Notes under the pieces: generated by a model
What the model was told of the DNA's origin: nothing
The model's input: the letters and a program-made list of their open reading frames with translations, nothing else
The model's database searches: none
Part shown: piece after piece, positions 1 through 8,377 of the stretch
Position numbering within the stretch: position 1 is the first letter of the stretch
How the letters are laid out: every line of letters starts with the position of its first letter
Made by a program: the position numbers and the translations under genes
Assembly: GCA_016717595.1 (NCBI GenBank)
Contig: JADKFE010000026.1
Location: forward strand, 33,410 to 97,409
DNA length: 64,000 bases
Reading direction: 5' to 3'
From: Deltaproteobacteria bacterium
GTDB lineage: Bacteria; Myxococcota_A; UBA796; CAJQPC01

Positions 1-402
1 GAAGGCGGGGTTCGCCCCACGCAGCTCGATCACCTGCGCCGCGTCGCGCACCTCCTCGGTGAGCGTGTACGCCACCCGATCCGGGGCGTGGCCCTCTAAA
101 CGCCCTGGGAAGCAGCGGTTCAGGTCTTGGCTAAAGAACGGCCAATACCGCTCGCCGCGGTGCGCGGCCAAGGGGTTCACGCAGGGGTAGATGTCTACGG
201 TGCCCCGGAGCGCGTCGTGGTGCTGCTCCAGGAGTGACGCGACCTTATGCGCGACACGGACCCCTTCTGGGGTGTCTCCACGGATGCCAGCGACGATCGC
301 GACCCGAGGCCCCGGCGCCCCGACGAAGCGGCGGCGGACGATGTGGACGGCGTCGCCGGTTGGCATCCCGGCGGAGAAGATGACATCACGTTGTGCGCTC
401 AC
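1..402 (-). CDS. AstE/AspA-like (M14 fold) protein, partial, non-canonical zinc site
   Basis: The gene runs off the left edge; 134 codons are visible from a GTG start. The N-terminal part resembles the succinylglutamate desuccinylase/aspartoacylase family, zinc enzymes that hydrolyse N-acyl amino acids. A GIRGDTPEG loop lies at residues 39-47, an RYW motif at 85-87, and DLNRCFPG at 93-100. In the canonical family the loop is GxHGDE and a later DLH gives the third zinc ligand. Here the equivalents are Arg41, Thr44 and Arg128 (ELRG), so all three usual ligands are missing. Some subgroups of the family are known to differ in this loop, so this may be a non-canonical branch rather than a dead enzyme. 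No clear ribosome binding site precedes the GTG. Confidence 0.6.
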   Translation of the reverse strand, partial: MSAQRDVIFSAGMPTGDAVHIVRRRFVGAPGPRVAIVAGIRGDTPEGVRVAHKVASLLEQHHDALRGTVDIYPCVNPLAAHRGERYWPFFSQDLNRCFPGRLEGHAPDRVAYTLTEEVRDAAQVIELRGANPAF

Positions 403-487
403 CCGAGCACTTTAACCTAGCTTGAGATCAAGGTGAAAGGGACTCACGCCCGCGAGCGTATGCTGAGACCAATGCATTGGAGGTCGA

Positions 488-2197
488 ATGCGACGTCTGC
501 TCCTTCCCCTCGTGACGATCGGCCTCGGCGCCCTGGTCTTCAAGCTCGCCGCCACCCCCTCGGCCCAAGACGACGGCACCGTCGGGGACGCGGTCTCGGC
601 GGTTGGCCCCGGCGTCCTGGTGCTGGACCTCCAAGATCACGCCACCGAGGCCGACATCGCCGCCTTAGAGGCCCGCTTGGGCGGCGTCGATCTCGAGTGG
701 AGCTCGGCGGTCTCTGAAGATGAGGGCCTCGTTCGGGCGACTGTGGACGACCTCGGCGCCCTCGTCAGCCTCGCCGGGCGCGACCCCCTCGTTGAGCTCG
801 CCGAGGCCGAGGTCACCCTGACGGCCCTTGAGCACCCGAACGATCCGCTGTGGGAGAAGCAGTGGAACCTGCGCCAGATCGGGGTGCATCGCGGCTGGCG
901 CGTCGGCGCCGGCGCCGGGGTGACCGTCGCGGTCATCGACACCGGCGTGAGCGCGGTTGAGGATCTCGAAGGCGCGACGATCCTCTCCGGCCGCTCGTTT
1001 GTGCCTGGGGTCAGCTCCGCTGAGGACGACCACGGCCACGGCACCCACGTCGCCGGGACGATCGCCCAGGTCACCAACAACGGCGTCGGCGTCGCTGGCG
1101 TCGCCCCCGGCGTCACCATCCTGCCGCTCAAGACCCTCTCCGCCCGCGGCTCGGGCTCATCGGATCACATCGCCGCGGCGATCGACGAGGCGGTGGATCA
1201 GGGCGCCCACGTCATCAACCTCAGCCTCGGCGGCGGCTACTCGGAGATCATCCACAAGGCCGTGATCGCCGCCCGCGACGAGGGGGTGCTCGTCTTCGCC
1301 GCCGCAGGCAACGACGGCCGCCGCAGCGTCTCGTTCCCCGGCGCGCTCCCCGAGGCCCTCGGCGTCGGCGCCGTCGGCCCGGATGATGTGCGCTCGTTCT
1401 ACTCAAACTTCGGGCCCGGCGTTGACCTCGCCGCGCCTGGCGGGAACACCAAGCTCGGCGAAGAGGCTGGGGTGCTGCAAGACACCCTCGACGGCAACGG
1501 GGGGCACGCCTACCGGTTCTTCCAGGGCACGTCGATGGCCACGCCCCACGCCGCGGGGGCGGCCGCGGTGCTGCTCGGCATGGGGCTCAGCCCCGAGGAG
1601 ACGACGGCGACGATCCTCGGCACGTCGGTGGATCTCGGCGCGAAGGGCTTTGATGAGGAGTACGGCCACGGTCGGCTGAGCCTCGACGCCGCGGTCACCC
1701 GCGTGCTCACCCGCTCAAACGCGCTGTCCTTCGCTGTCGCGGGGCTGATGGCGCTCGTGTTGGCCCGCGGCGCGCGGTCGCCCTGGGGCTCGGCGCTGGG
1801 GGTTGGTCTCGTCGCGGGCGCGGTCTCCGGCGGCCTCTTCTTCTTGCCGATGCTGCCCGCGCCGCCGTCCTTCGCCGTGACCTTGCTGAGCCGAGAGCTG
1901 CTGCTCTGGCCGAGCGTGCTCGACGTCCGCTACGCGCACAACCCGCTGTGGGCCAGCGCGATCTTCCCCGCGCTCTTGGCCTTCACCTTCGGGCCCACCC
2001 GGGCCTTCGGGGGCCTCGCCGCGGGCCTCTGCGTCGGATTCGGCGCGTCTCTGCTTCAGCTCGCGGCCTCTGGCGCCTCGTTGAGCCTCCTCGGCGGCGT
2101 GCTCTCCGGCGCCTGGCTGTGGACGAACGGGGTGCTGTGCCTGCTCACGGCGATGGCGGTGCTCGGCCTGCAGCGCTCGCTCCGGGCGAGCGCCTGA
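488..2197 (+). CDS. Subtilisin-like (S8) serine protease with C-terminal membrane domain
   Basis: This 569-residue predicted secreted serine protease starts at an ATG preceded by GGAGG. An N-terminal hydrophobic stretch (3-20) acts as signal or anchor, and residues ~40-115 look like an inhibitor/propeptide region. The S8 domain spans ~120-405 with the complete triad: Asp151 (VIDTG), His184 (GHGTHVAGT) and Ser349 (GTSMATPHAAG). Asn275 (AAGND) fills the oxyanion hole. Unusually, the protein continues for ~160 residues as several hydrophobic segments (from ~412 to 563) that look like transmembrane helices. The protease would therefore be tethered by a polytopic C-terminal domain instead of being released. 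Its substrate is unknown. It is convergent with the next gene, 7 bases away. Confidence 0.88.
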   Translation: MRRLLLPLVTIGLGALVFKLAATPSAQDDGTVGDAVSAVGPGVLVLDLQDHATEADIAALEARLGGVDLEWSSAVSEDEGLVRATVDDLGALVSLAGRDPLVELAEAEVTLTALEHPNDPLWEKQWNLRQIGVHRGWRVGAGAGVTVAVIDTGVSAVEDLEGATILSGRSFVPGVSSAEDDHGHGTHVAGTIAQVTNNGVGVAGVAPGVTILPLKTLSARGSGSSDHIAAAIDEAVDQGAHVINLSLGGGYSEIIHKAVIAARDEGVLVFAAAGNDGRRSVSFPGALPEALGVGAVGPDDVRSFYSNFGPGVDLAAPGGNTKLGEEAGVLQDTLDGNGGHAYRFFQGTSMATPHAAGAAAVLLGMGLSPEETTATILGTSVDLGAKGFDEEYGHGRLSLDAAVTRVLTRSNALSFAVAGLMALVLARGARSPWGSALGVGLVAGAVSGGLFFLPMLPAPPSFAVTLLSRELLLWPSVLDVRYAHNPLWASAIFPALLAFTFGPTRAFGGLAAGLCVGFGASLLQLAASGASLSLLGGVLSGAWLWTNGVLCLLTAMAVLGLQRSLRASA

Positions 2198-2204
2198 GGC
2201 CGAC

Positions 2205-3638
2205 TCAGGGGATGCTGATCGTGTAGGTCTCGTCCAAGTACACGCTCGGCCAGGGGCCGCCGTAGGTGCCGTCGTAGCAGGCGTCTTCAGCGCAGGCGGA
2301 CCGGCAGATGGCGTCGTTGAGCGGCTGCTGGGCCGAGGTGCCGAAGTGGATGACCAAGGCGTCGAGGTACAGCGCGCAGGCGTTCACGTCGTTGGCGACG
2401 ATGCGCACCGTTGAGCCTACGCGGGCGTCAAACTCGACGGGCGCGTGGTGGTCTTGGGTGCGGTTTGTGTCTTGAAACACCAGCTCGCCATCGACATAGA
2501 CGCTCACGTCGTCGTCGATAGACCAGTAGTCGAAGATCGAGCCGCCGCCGGAGAGCGTGTACTGCAGAGGCTCGTCCTCTGGCCACACGACGACGTCTAC
2601 GCTGTCATCGCTGGAGTTGCCCTGGCCGTCTACGGCGCGCAGGGTGACGGTGACCTCCCCGGCGGGGAGCTTGTCCGTGGTGAGGCTGAGCGCGCCGTTT
2701 GAGTCCGCGGCGGAGCTGCCGATGAGCTTGCCGTTGGCGTACCAGGCGCAGAGCAGATCCTCCGGGGCGTCGGCGTCGTCGGAGACCGCGCCCTTGAGCG
2801 TCGTGGTGGCGCCCTCGATGAGGTAGTTGCCCCAGTCCGGCGTGGTGATCTCAACACGCGGAGGCTCATCGCCGCCGCCGGTCATGTTGCCGTAGAGCGC
2901 CACGGGCAGGTTGGGCTCGTTCGGGTCGTTTGAGCGCACGAGCAGCTCACCCGGCCAAGCGTCGGCGGTGGTTGGCGTGAAGCTCACATCAAAAGAGAAG
3001 GCCTCCCCGGGCGAGAGCTTGTACGGCAGGGTGACGTGCTCCGGCAAGGTGAGGGTGTAGACCTCACCGAGGCCTTCGCCGAGGCTGAGATCGTCTACCC
3101 GCAGGCGGCCTTGGCCTCGGGCGGCGACGTCTACAGTCAGGGTGACCGTCTCGCCGATGGGCACCGTGCCGAACCAGAGCTGCTCAGGATCGACGTCAAT
3201 GCGGGGCTCGACGCCGTAGCCGACCAAGGACACCGTCGCCATGGGCCGGTTGGGATCGTTCGAGGTGATCTCAAGCTCGCCGAGATCCTGGCCCACCTCC
3301 GCCGGGGCGTACCGCAGGGAGATCTCGGCCTCCTCGTTGGGCTCGATCCCCGCGCTGTCACCGCTCATCACGGCGAACTCGGCGGAGCTGCCTTCAGTGA
3401 GCGCCACACGCTCAAGCTTGAGCGGCGCGCGGCCCTCGTTCTTGGCGAAGAACGTCAGCGTGAGCTGGGTGCCCCGCACGACCTCGTCGAAGTCCAGGGC
3501 GTCCGCGGAGAGCGTCAGCTCAGGTTCTTCAGCGGTGACCTTGTACTCGGAGCAGCCCAGGCCAAGCCCGATGAGGAGCGTTGGGGCGAGCCGCGGCAGC
3601 GACGCCGACGGCGCGCTAAAGGGGGGCGTGAGCGCCAA
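2205..3638 (-). CDS. Choice-of-anchor D-type surface lipoprotein
   Basis: This 477-residue predicted lipoprotein has a signal peptide ending in the lipobox LGLGC around residue 29. Two or three Ig-like repeats follow, of the choice-of-anchor D/ASPM-SPD2-Hydin type (motifs such as ITSNDPNRP and VRSNDPNEP, residues ~40-255). Next come a PKD-like segment (~258-350) and a C-terminal Asp-rich domain with several Cys. Such repeats are common in myxobacterial secreted proteins, and no enzyme motif is visible. The start is TTG: TTGGAGGAGCA places a strong Shine-Dalgarno at ideal spacing before it, and no ATG or GTG fits better. It diverges from the next gene, which also starts with TTG. Confidence 0.75.
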   Translation of the reverse strand: MALTPPFSAPSASLPRLAPTLLIGLGLGCSEYKVTAEEPELTLSADALDFDEVVRGTQLTLTFFAKNEGRAPLKLERVALTEGSSAEFAVMSGDSAGIEPNEEAEISLRYAPAEVGQDLGELEITSNDPNRPMATVSLVGYGVEPRIDVDPEQLWFGTVPIGETVTLTVDVAARGQGRLRVDDLSLGEGLGEVYTLTLPEHVTLPYKLSPGEAFSFDVSFTPTTADAWPGELLVRSNDPNEPNLPVALYGNMTGGGDEPPRVEITTPDWGNYLIEGATTTLKGAVSDDADAPEDLLCAWYANGKLIGSSAADSNGALSLTTDKLPAGEVTVTLRAVDGQGNSSDDSVDVVVWPEDEPLQYTLSGGGSIFDYWSIDDDVSVYVDGELVFQDTNRTQDHHAPVEFDARVGSTVRIVANDVNACALYLDALVIHFGTSAQQPLNDAICRSACAEDACYDGTYGGPWPSVYLDETYTISIP

Positions 3639-3686
3639 TGCTCCTCCAATGAATCATCCCGGTCCGAGCCCCGAAGAGGAGTCACT

Positions 3687-4736
3687 TTGCCCCCGAGCCT
3701 GAGCGATGTCAAGCGCCGCGTGCTGCCAATCGCCGCGTCTGAGGCCCATCGTGCCGAGCTGGCCCTGGCCGCCCGCGCCTGGTACGGCGACGAAGAACCG
3801 GGCGAAGACTGGCTCAACTTCTTGGAGTTCTTCGCTTTTGAGTGGCTCGACTTCGACGGGCTCACCCTGGTCGAGCGCTCGCTGGGGCTGCCGCTGCCCG
3901 CCGAGGCGCAGCGTTGGCTCACCCGCCTTCGCCACGGCGTGTTCGTGATCGACGACTGGGCCGACGGCGTCGCCCAGGCTCGGGACACCCTGAGCGAAGA
4001 CACGCTGGAGCTGCTCATCGACGAGCCGCTGCCCGCGCGCTCTGTGCTCTGCGGGCGGCTGATCCCCGTCGCGCCGGGCCGGTACCTGCCCTCTGGCGAG
4101 CCCGACCTCTACGACCCGCTCAGCGCCCTGAGCCGCATGGAGCTCAGCCGCCGCTGGGCGATGAGCCCGCGGAAGGTCCACATCGACCACCTCACCGGCC
4201 TGCGCCGCGCCTTCGCCGTGCAGCGTGAGCAGCGCGCGGCGTTCATCGCGCATTTTGGCGCCGATGAGCTGCTCTTTGAGGACACCAAACAGCTCAGCGA
4301 CGCGATCAGCGGCCTCCTCTCTCACCTGCTCCACGAGCACCGCCCGGTCTCGTTGGAGGGCCGCACCTTGGCCGAGACCCTCCGAGAGCAAGGCGGCCTC
4401 GATCTGCCCCTGGTCGCCGCCACCGTCGGCGAGACCTTAACGGGCGCCCCCAGCGTCGGCGTCATCTTTGATGAGCGCGACGGGATCAGCTTCTTGCCCG
4501 GATGGAGAGAGTTCTTGCTCTACATGAATAGTGCGTCAGAAGACTCTAATTTTGTTGAGTTTTATCTACGATCTAAAGAATACGGCGATCTGCCGTTTCG
4601 CCGAGGCGCGACCCCCGCTCGCCTGGCGAAGCACCTCGGCGTGCCCGAGGCGCCCCTCGCGGAGCTGCTCGCGCCGCTCAAGCTCACCCGGCGCGCGTCG
4701 CCGAGCGTGCTGCCGGGCTTTGAGGACTGGGGCTGA
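3687..4736 (+). CDS. Hypothetical protein with an AT-rich internal patch
   Basis: The product has 349 residues and no recognised family. The sequence is soluble-looking and mixed alpha-helical, with no signal peptide, Cys cluster or repeat. The start is TTG, chosen because GAGGAG sits six bases upstream; the frame is open further 5' but that part is antisense to the neighbouring lipoprotein gene. Codon use is strongly GC-ending except for one stretch at about 4521-4580, where 19 of 60 bases are G or C and the codons end mostly in A or T. This encodes the region around residues 279-298. Function is unknown. Confidence 0.7.
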   Translation: MPPSLSDVKRRVLPIAASEAHRAELALAARAWYGDEEPGEDWLNFLEFFAFEWLDFDGLTLVERSLGLPLPAEAQRWLTRLRHGVFVIDDWADGVAQARDTLSEDTLELLIDEPLPARSVLCGRLIPVAPGRYLPSGEPDLYDPLSALSRMELSRRWAMSPRKVHIDHLTGLRRAFAVQREQRAAFIAHFGADELLFEDTKQLSDAISGLLSHLLHEHRPVSLEGRTLAETLREQGGLDLPLVAATVGETLTGAPSVGVIFDERDGISFLPGWREFLLYMNSASEDSNFVEFYLRSKEYGDLPFRRGATPARLAKHLGVPEAPLAELLAPLKLTRRASPSVLPGFEDWG

Positions 4737-4757
4737 GCGCGGCCTGGGTGGGGCCCC

Positions 4758-5915
4758 TCAGCGGCTCCACTGGTCGGAGCGGCACACGAGCTTGTCGCCA
4801 GAGGGCTCACAGATGACCACGCCGCGGGTGGTGACGAAGGGCGCGGCCTTCAGCGTGCGGCTGCCCTGCACGGCGCTCACCTGGCAAGCCCCGGCCTTGA
4901 GCTCACGGACGTAACAGTAGGGCTCACACAGGGCGGGCTCGTCGGCGCCTTTACACTGCACCTGGCCCTCGCGGGCGTCACGAAAGACGAACTTCACCGC
5001 GTCGATGGTGTGGTCGAGCTCTGGGGGCTGCTCGGTGACGATGATCGTCTGCTGTTGGCCTTTTCCGATGGCCCCGGCGGGCATCGTCGGCTTGAGCAGC
5101 ACACCCTTCGAGAGCTGGAGCACGGGCTCAAAACGCCCGGCGATGGCCGGGGTCTGCTTCTTGGTCGTCTCGTAGGGCACAGCGAGCAAGAGGTATCGCT
5201 GCAGCTCGCTGGCGCTCACGAAGTGGTCGTCGTTGTCGTCGGCGCCGCCGGTGATGGCGTCGCTGAAGTGTTTGGCGAAGGCGCCCTCTTGGCCGACCTC
5301 CCCCTGGGACGACGACGAGATGACGAGGCTCTGCGGCCCGAGGTCGGGCCACTGGTTGGCCACGGGGCCTGTCAGGGCGAAGCCCCCCTGGATGGTGCCC
5401 GCGTGTACGGCGTCGGTGACGATCACCACGCTCGCGGGCTGAAGTGAGCTACGAATCGCCCCGCTGAGGGTCTCGATGCCAAAGGCGGTGCCCGCCGGAT
5501 CCGCGGCCTGGCTGTCGTAGAGCAGCAGATAGGGATCGTCGAAGTCGCCGCCGATGCCGTGGCCTACAAAGTAGACCAGGAGCTGATCCTGAGCGCCGAT
5601 GGAGCCCTTGAGGCCCTCGTTAAAGAGGCTCTGCACCGAGGCGACCGTGGCTTGGCTGTCGAGGAGCAGGCGCACCTCATCAAAGTGGGCCTCCTCCTTC
5701 AACGCCAAGGTGAGGCGTGTGGCCTCGGTGCTCGCGCTGGGCAGCGACGCGGAGGGGCCGAGGCCCGGGTAGGTGCTGACGCCGATGACCACCGCCACCC
5801 GTCGCGCCGGCGTCTGCTGGGCGAAGGCGTCGTGAACCGCATAGGACGCGATCGCCGTCACGGCGCAAGAGACCCCAAAGACGAGCGCGGCGCGTGTCAT
5901 CGACGAGAGCTTCAC
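4758..5915 (-). CDS. Caspase-fold (C14-like) secreted protein lacking the catalytic Cys
   Basis: This 385-residue protein has an N-terminal signal or anchor (residues ~9-32, ending near AFAQQ) followed by a caspase-like domain. The first strand reads VAVVIGVSTY (40-49) and the His motif YFVGHG puts His119 in place. The motif that normally reads DACHSG reads DAVHAG, so the nucleophilic Cys is Val170. The C-terminal ~130 residues hold six or more Cys and no known domain. With the dyad broken it should not cleave peptides, and a binding or scaffold role is the likeliest reading. The start is GTG, six bases after AGGAGG. It is convergent with the upstream hypothetical gene. Confidence 0.75.
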   Translation of the reverse strand: MKLSSMTRAALVFGVSCAVTAIASYAVHDAFAQQTPARRVAVVIGVSTYPGLGPSASLPSASTEATRLTLALKEEAHFDEVRLLLDSQATVASVQSLFNEGLKGSIGAQDQLLVYFVGHGIGGDFDDPYLLLYDSQAADPAGTAFGIETLSGAIRSSLQPASVVIVTDAVHAGTIQGGFALTGPVANQWPDLGPQSLVISSSSQGEVGQEGAFAKHFSDAITGGADDNDDHFVSASELQRYLLLAVPYETTKKQTPAIAGRFEPVLQLSKGVLLKPTMPAGAIGKGQQQTIIVTEQPPELDHTIDAVKFVFRDAREGQVQCKGADEPALCEPYCYVRELKAGACQVSAVQGSRTLKAAPFVTTRGVVICEPSGDKLVCRSDQWSR

Positions 5916-5988
5916 CAGGGACCTCCTCGTGCTTGAGTGGCCAAGCTAGGCTCATTCTGCCACAGCGCGGCGCGGATCATCAGCAAAG

Positions 5989-6609
5989 TCACTGCGCGCC
6001 GGCCTCAGCCCCGGCCGCGTCGGGGGCCGCGGGGGCCCCAACGCCGGTCTCGAGCTCGATGATCAGCGCCTCGATCCGCGCGATCTCGCCGCTCACCGCC
6101 TCGGCGTGCCCGGCGTCCTTCACCTTCTGGATGAGCGCGCGCTCCTTCGCGATGAAGCTCGCGGAGTCGACGTTCAGGGTGTTGCGCTGCTGGCGCAGCT
6201 CGGCGACGATGGCCCGGGCCTCCTCCGCGAGCTCCGTCGCGCCCTGGTCGGTGAGCGCGTTGGCCAAGGCCTGCATCGCGGGCGCGGCCTTCCGGCCATG
6301 TTGACCGAAGGGTGAGTTCTGGGCCTTGGCGAGCTCTTCAGTGCCTGGGCGCGGGCCCTGGGTCCTGGCGGAAGGGTCGCGGCGACCGCCAGATTGTTTG
6401 GCCGTCGGCCCACCATCGCCCCCTCCTTCGTCGCCTTCATCTGCGCCAAAACCGGGCCCCGACGAAGATCCGCCGCCAGCGCGGCTCGCGGTGGTCTCAT
6501 CGTTGCCCTCCGAACCCGAGGAGGAGCTGCCCATGGGGCTGGCGAAGAGGAAGATCGCGGCGCCGATGCCGACGATCGCGGCGCCAGCGTAGAGGACGAC
6601 GGGCTTCAT
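5989..6609 (-). CDS. Membrane-anchored hypothetical protein, Gly/Ser-rich linker
   Basis: This 206-residue protein has one N-terminal hydrophobic helix (~4-24). A low-complexity Ser/Gly/Asp-rich linker follows (~25-95), then a helical domain (~105-190) whose heptad-like pattern suggests a short coiled coil, and finally an Ala-rich tail. It is probably anchored in the inner membrane with the helical part in the periplasm. No family was recognised. It lies on the same strand as the pseudocaspase gene downstream (73-base gap), and the two might be co-transcribed. Confidence 0.6.
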   Translation of the reverse strand: MKPVVLYAGAAIVGIGAAIFLFASPMGSSSSGSEGNDETTASRAGGGSSSGPGFGADEGDEGGGDGGPTAKQSGGRRDPSARTQGPRPGTEELAKAQNSPFGQHGRKAAPAMQALANALTDQGATELAEEARAIVAELRQQRNTLNVDSASFIAKERALIQKVKDAGHAEAVSGEIARIEALIIELETGVGAPAAPDAAGAEAGAQ

Positions 6610-6726
6610 GACCGAGACTCCAGGTTGAAGTGAGACCCTGACGGCCGAGGTCGCTGACCCGCGCTGACGGGGAGCTCGCGAGACGCCCCGAGCCCGCGGC
6701 GAGCGACAGTCTACTCCCGTCGGGGA

Positions 6727-7983
6727 TCAGGCGAGGTTCTTGTAGAGGGTGACGACCGAGGTCTTGTCGTCGCCGCCCATGTTGGCGCTGAGGCCGATGC
6801 GCGGGACAGACGCCATCTGGTACGCCCCACATTGGCCACGCATCTGGCGGAAGATCTCGACCGCCTGCTTCACGCCCGTGGCGCCGACGGGGTGGCCGAA
6901 GCCGACCAGACCGCCGCCGGTGTTCACCGGCAGGCGACCGTCGATGTCTACGACGCCGTCGCGGTAGAGCGCCGCCGCGCCGCCGCGCTCGGCGAAGCCC
7001 AAGGCCTCGACCATGAGCAGCTCGGCGACGGTGAAGCAGTCGTGAACCTCGGCGACCTGCACGTCCTCGGGGCGCACACCCGCCGCCGCGTAGGCCTTGC
7101 AGGCGGCGTCCGCGGTGTTGTTGAACACCGTGAGGTCGCCGTCGACGTAGAGCGAGTCGGTGCTGTGGCCAAAGCCGAGGATCTCGACGCAGTCCTCAAG
7201 GCGCACGCCGAGCTTCTTGAGGCCGTCCTCAGAGGCGAGGATCATCGCTGAGGCGCCATCCGAGACCTGAGAGCAGTCGCTCACCTTGAGGTACGGCGCG
7301 AGCTCGGCGTTGCCCAAAAAGTTTGGGTTGAAGTCGCTCGCGGCGCTGGCCTCGGCGTGGCTCATCTGCCGGGCGACCATGTGGGCCTTGGGGTTCTTGT
7401 TGGCGTTCTTGTACGCCTTCACCGCGGCGAGCCCGATGTCGGCCTCGCTCACGCCATACGCCTCGCGGTACGCGCGCATCCGGCGGGCGAAGAGCGCCGG
7501 GAAGGTGAAGTCGTCCAAGGGGCGCTGGCGCTCGTAGTCGGCGGCGCGGGCGAGGTAGTCGCCGCCGACGCGGGCGGACTGGGTGGTCTGCACCTCAACG
7601 CCGGTGACGAGCACAACATCGGAGCCCGCGCGCAGGGCGTCGACGCCGCAGATCATGGCGAGGCCACCGGAGGCGCAGGCGCCCTCCACACGCATCGTGG
7701 GCTTGTGCGCCAGGGCCGGGTGGACACCCGCCAGGGCCGCGCCGAGATGACCCTGGTTCACGAACAGCTCGGCGACGAAGTTGCCGATGTAGCCGCGATC
7801 AACCAGGGAGAGATCGGCGTTGATCGCGCCAGCGGCGGCCGTCACGGCCTCGGTGAGCAGCTCGCGGAGCGTGGGGTTCTCACGTTTGCCGAAGTCTGGA
7901 TGTTTTTTCCAGATGAAGTCGGGGTGCCCCTTGCCGATGAAGGTGGTGTTGGCACCAGACGCGATGAAGACCCTACGACTCAT
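6727..7983 (-). CDS. Thiolase-family protein (SCP2-thiolase-like acyl-CoA acyltransferase)
   Basis: This 418-residue member of the thiolase fold carries out acyl-CoA chain cleavage or condensation. The nucleophile Cys lies in VEGACASGG (~residue 100). A His is in EVHDCF, and the second catalytic His sits in GFGHPVGATG near the C-terminus. The CxG loop of classical biosynthetic thiolases is absent, as in the SCP-x/SCP2 thiolase branch, which acts on branched or bulky acyl-CoAs. The ATG start has GGAGGG at good spacing; the frame extends further 5' but without an RBS. Two CoA-transferase family III genes elsewhere in the window would fit the same acyl-CoA metabolism, but they are not adjacent. 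Confidence 0.88.
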   Translation of the reverse strand: MSRRVFIASGANTTFIGKGHPDFIWKKHPDFGKRENPTLRELLTEAVTAAAGAINADLSLVDRGYIGNFVAELFVNQGHLGAALAGVHPALAHKPTMRVEGACASGGLAMICGVDALRAGSDVVLVTGVEVQTTQSARVGGDYLARAADYERQRPLDDFTFPALFARRMRAYREAYGVSEADIGLAAVKAYKNANKNPKAHMVARQMSHAEASAASDFNPNFLGNAELAPYLKVSDCSQVSDGASAMILASEDGLKKLGVRLEDCVEILGFGHSTDSLYVDGDLTVFNNTADAACKAYAAAGVRPEDVQVAEVHDCFTVAELLMVEALGFAERGGAAALYRDGVVDIDGRLPVNTGGGLVGFGHPVGATGVKQAVEIFRQMRGQCGAYQMASVPRIGLSANMGGDDKTSVVTLYKNLA

Positions 7984-8101
7984 GTACCCTCCAGAGCGGC
8001 GCCGCCAGACACAGCGAGGCCAAAGACCGCCCTGAGGTAACCCGACGGGGGCTTTGACGCCGAGGCTCGGAGCCAGAGGATCCTGTTCATGGCCGGAGGG
8101 A

Positions 8102-8377
8102 TCAGCCGACCTGCTGCGCGCCACCCTCGGGAATCGCCCGGCGCTCCCGGAGGATCCGCTCGACCTCGGGGTGCACTTGGTAGAGGGTGATCACCGTGCC
8201 GAAGGTGTTCTTCCACTGCCGAACACGCTCGCGGCTCACGCCGAACTCATCGGCGATGATCTGCCCGCTCTCGTTGGCGGCGAGGGCCTCCAGAAGACGG
8301 CGGAAGCGGCTGCGGCCGTAAGAGCGGATGAAGTTTCGAGCCACCCGTTCGCGGCTCTTTGTCGAGGATGTGGCCAT
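8102..8377 (-). CDS. Small helix-turn-helix DNA-binding protein (sigma region 4-like)
   Basis: The product has 91 residues. The centre (~38-58) reads as a helix-turn-helix: QIIADEFGVSRERVRQWKN resembles the DNA-reading helices of sigma70 region 4 and related regulators. The N-terminus is Arg-rich and no other domain is present. It is probably a small transcription factor. The ATG start has GGGAGG at suitable spacing. A near-consensus sigma70 promoter with a palindromic -35 region lies about 110-140 bases upstream, which would allow autoregulation. It is separated from ygfZ by a 376-base gap. Confidence 0.7.
   Translation of the reverse strand: MATSSTKSRERVARNFIRSYGRSRFRRLLEALAANESGQIIADEFGVSRERVRQWKNTFGTVITLYQVHPEVERILRERRAIPEGGAQQVG

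Noticed and set aside
422..464. Promoter for the subtilisin gene (TTGAGA ... TATGCT)
   Set aside because: The spacer is 31 bases, far beyond the normal 16-18.
3036..3686. 5' extension of the hypothetical gene at 3687
   Set aside because: It is antisense to the lipoprotein gene; the TTG with GAGGAG is a better start.
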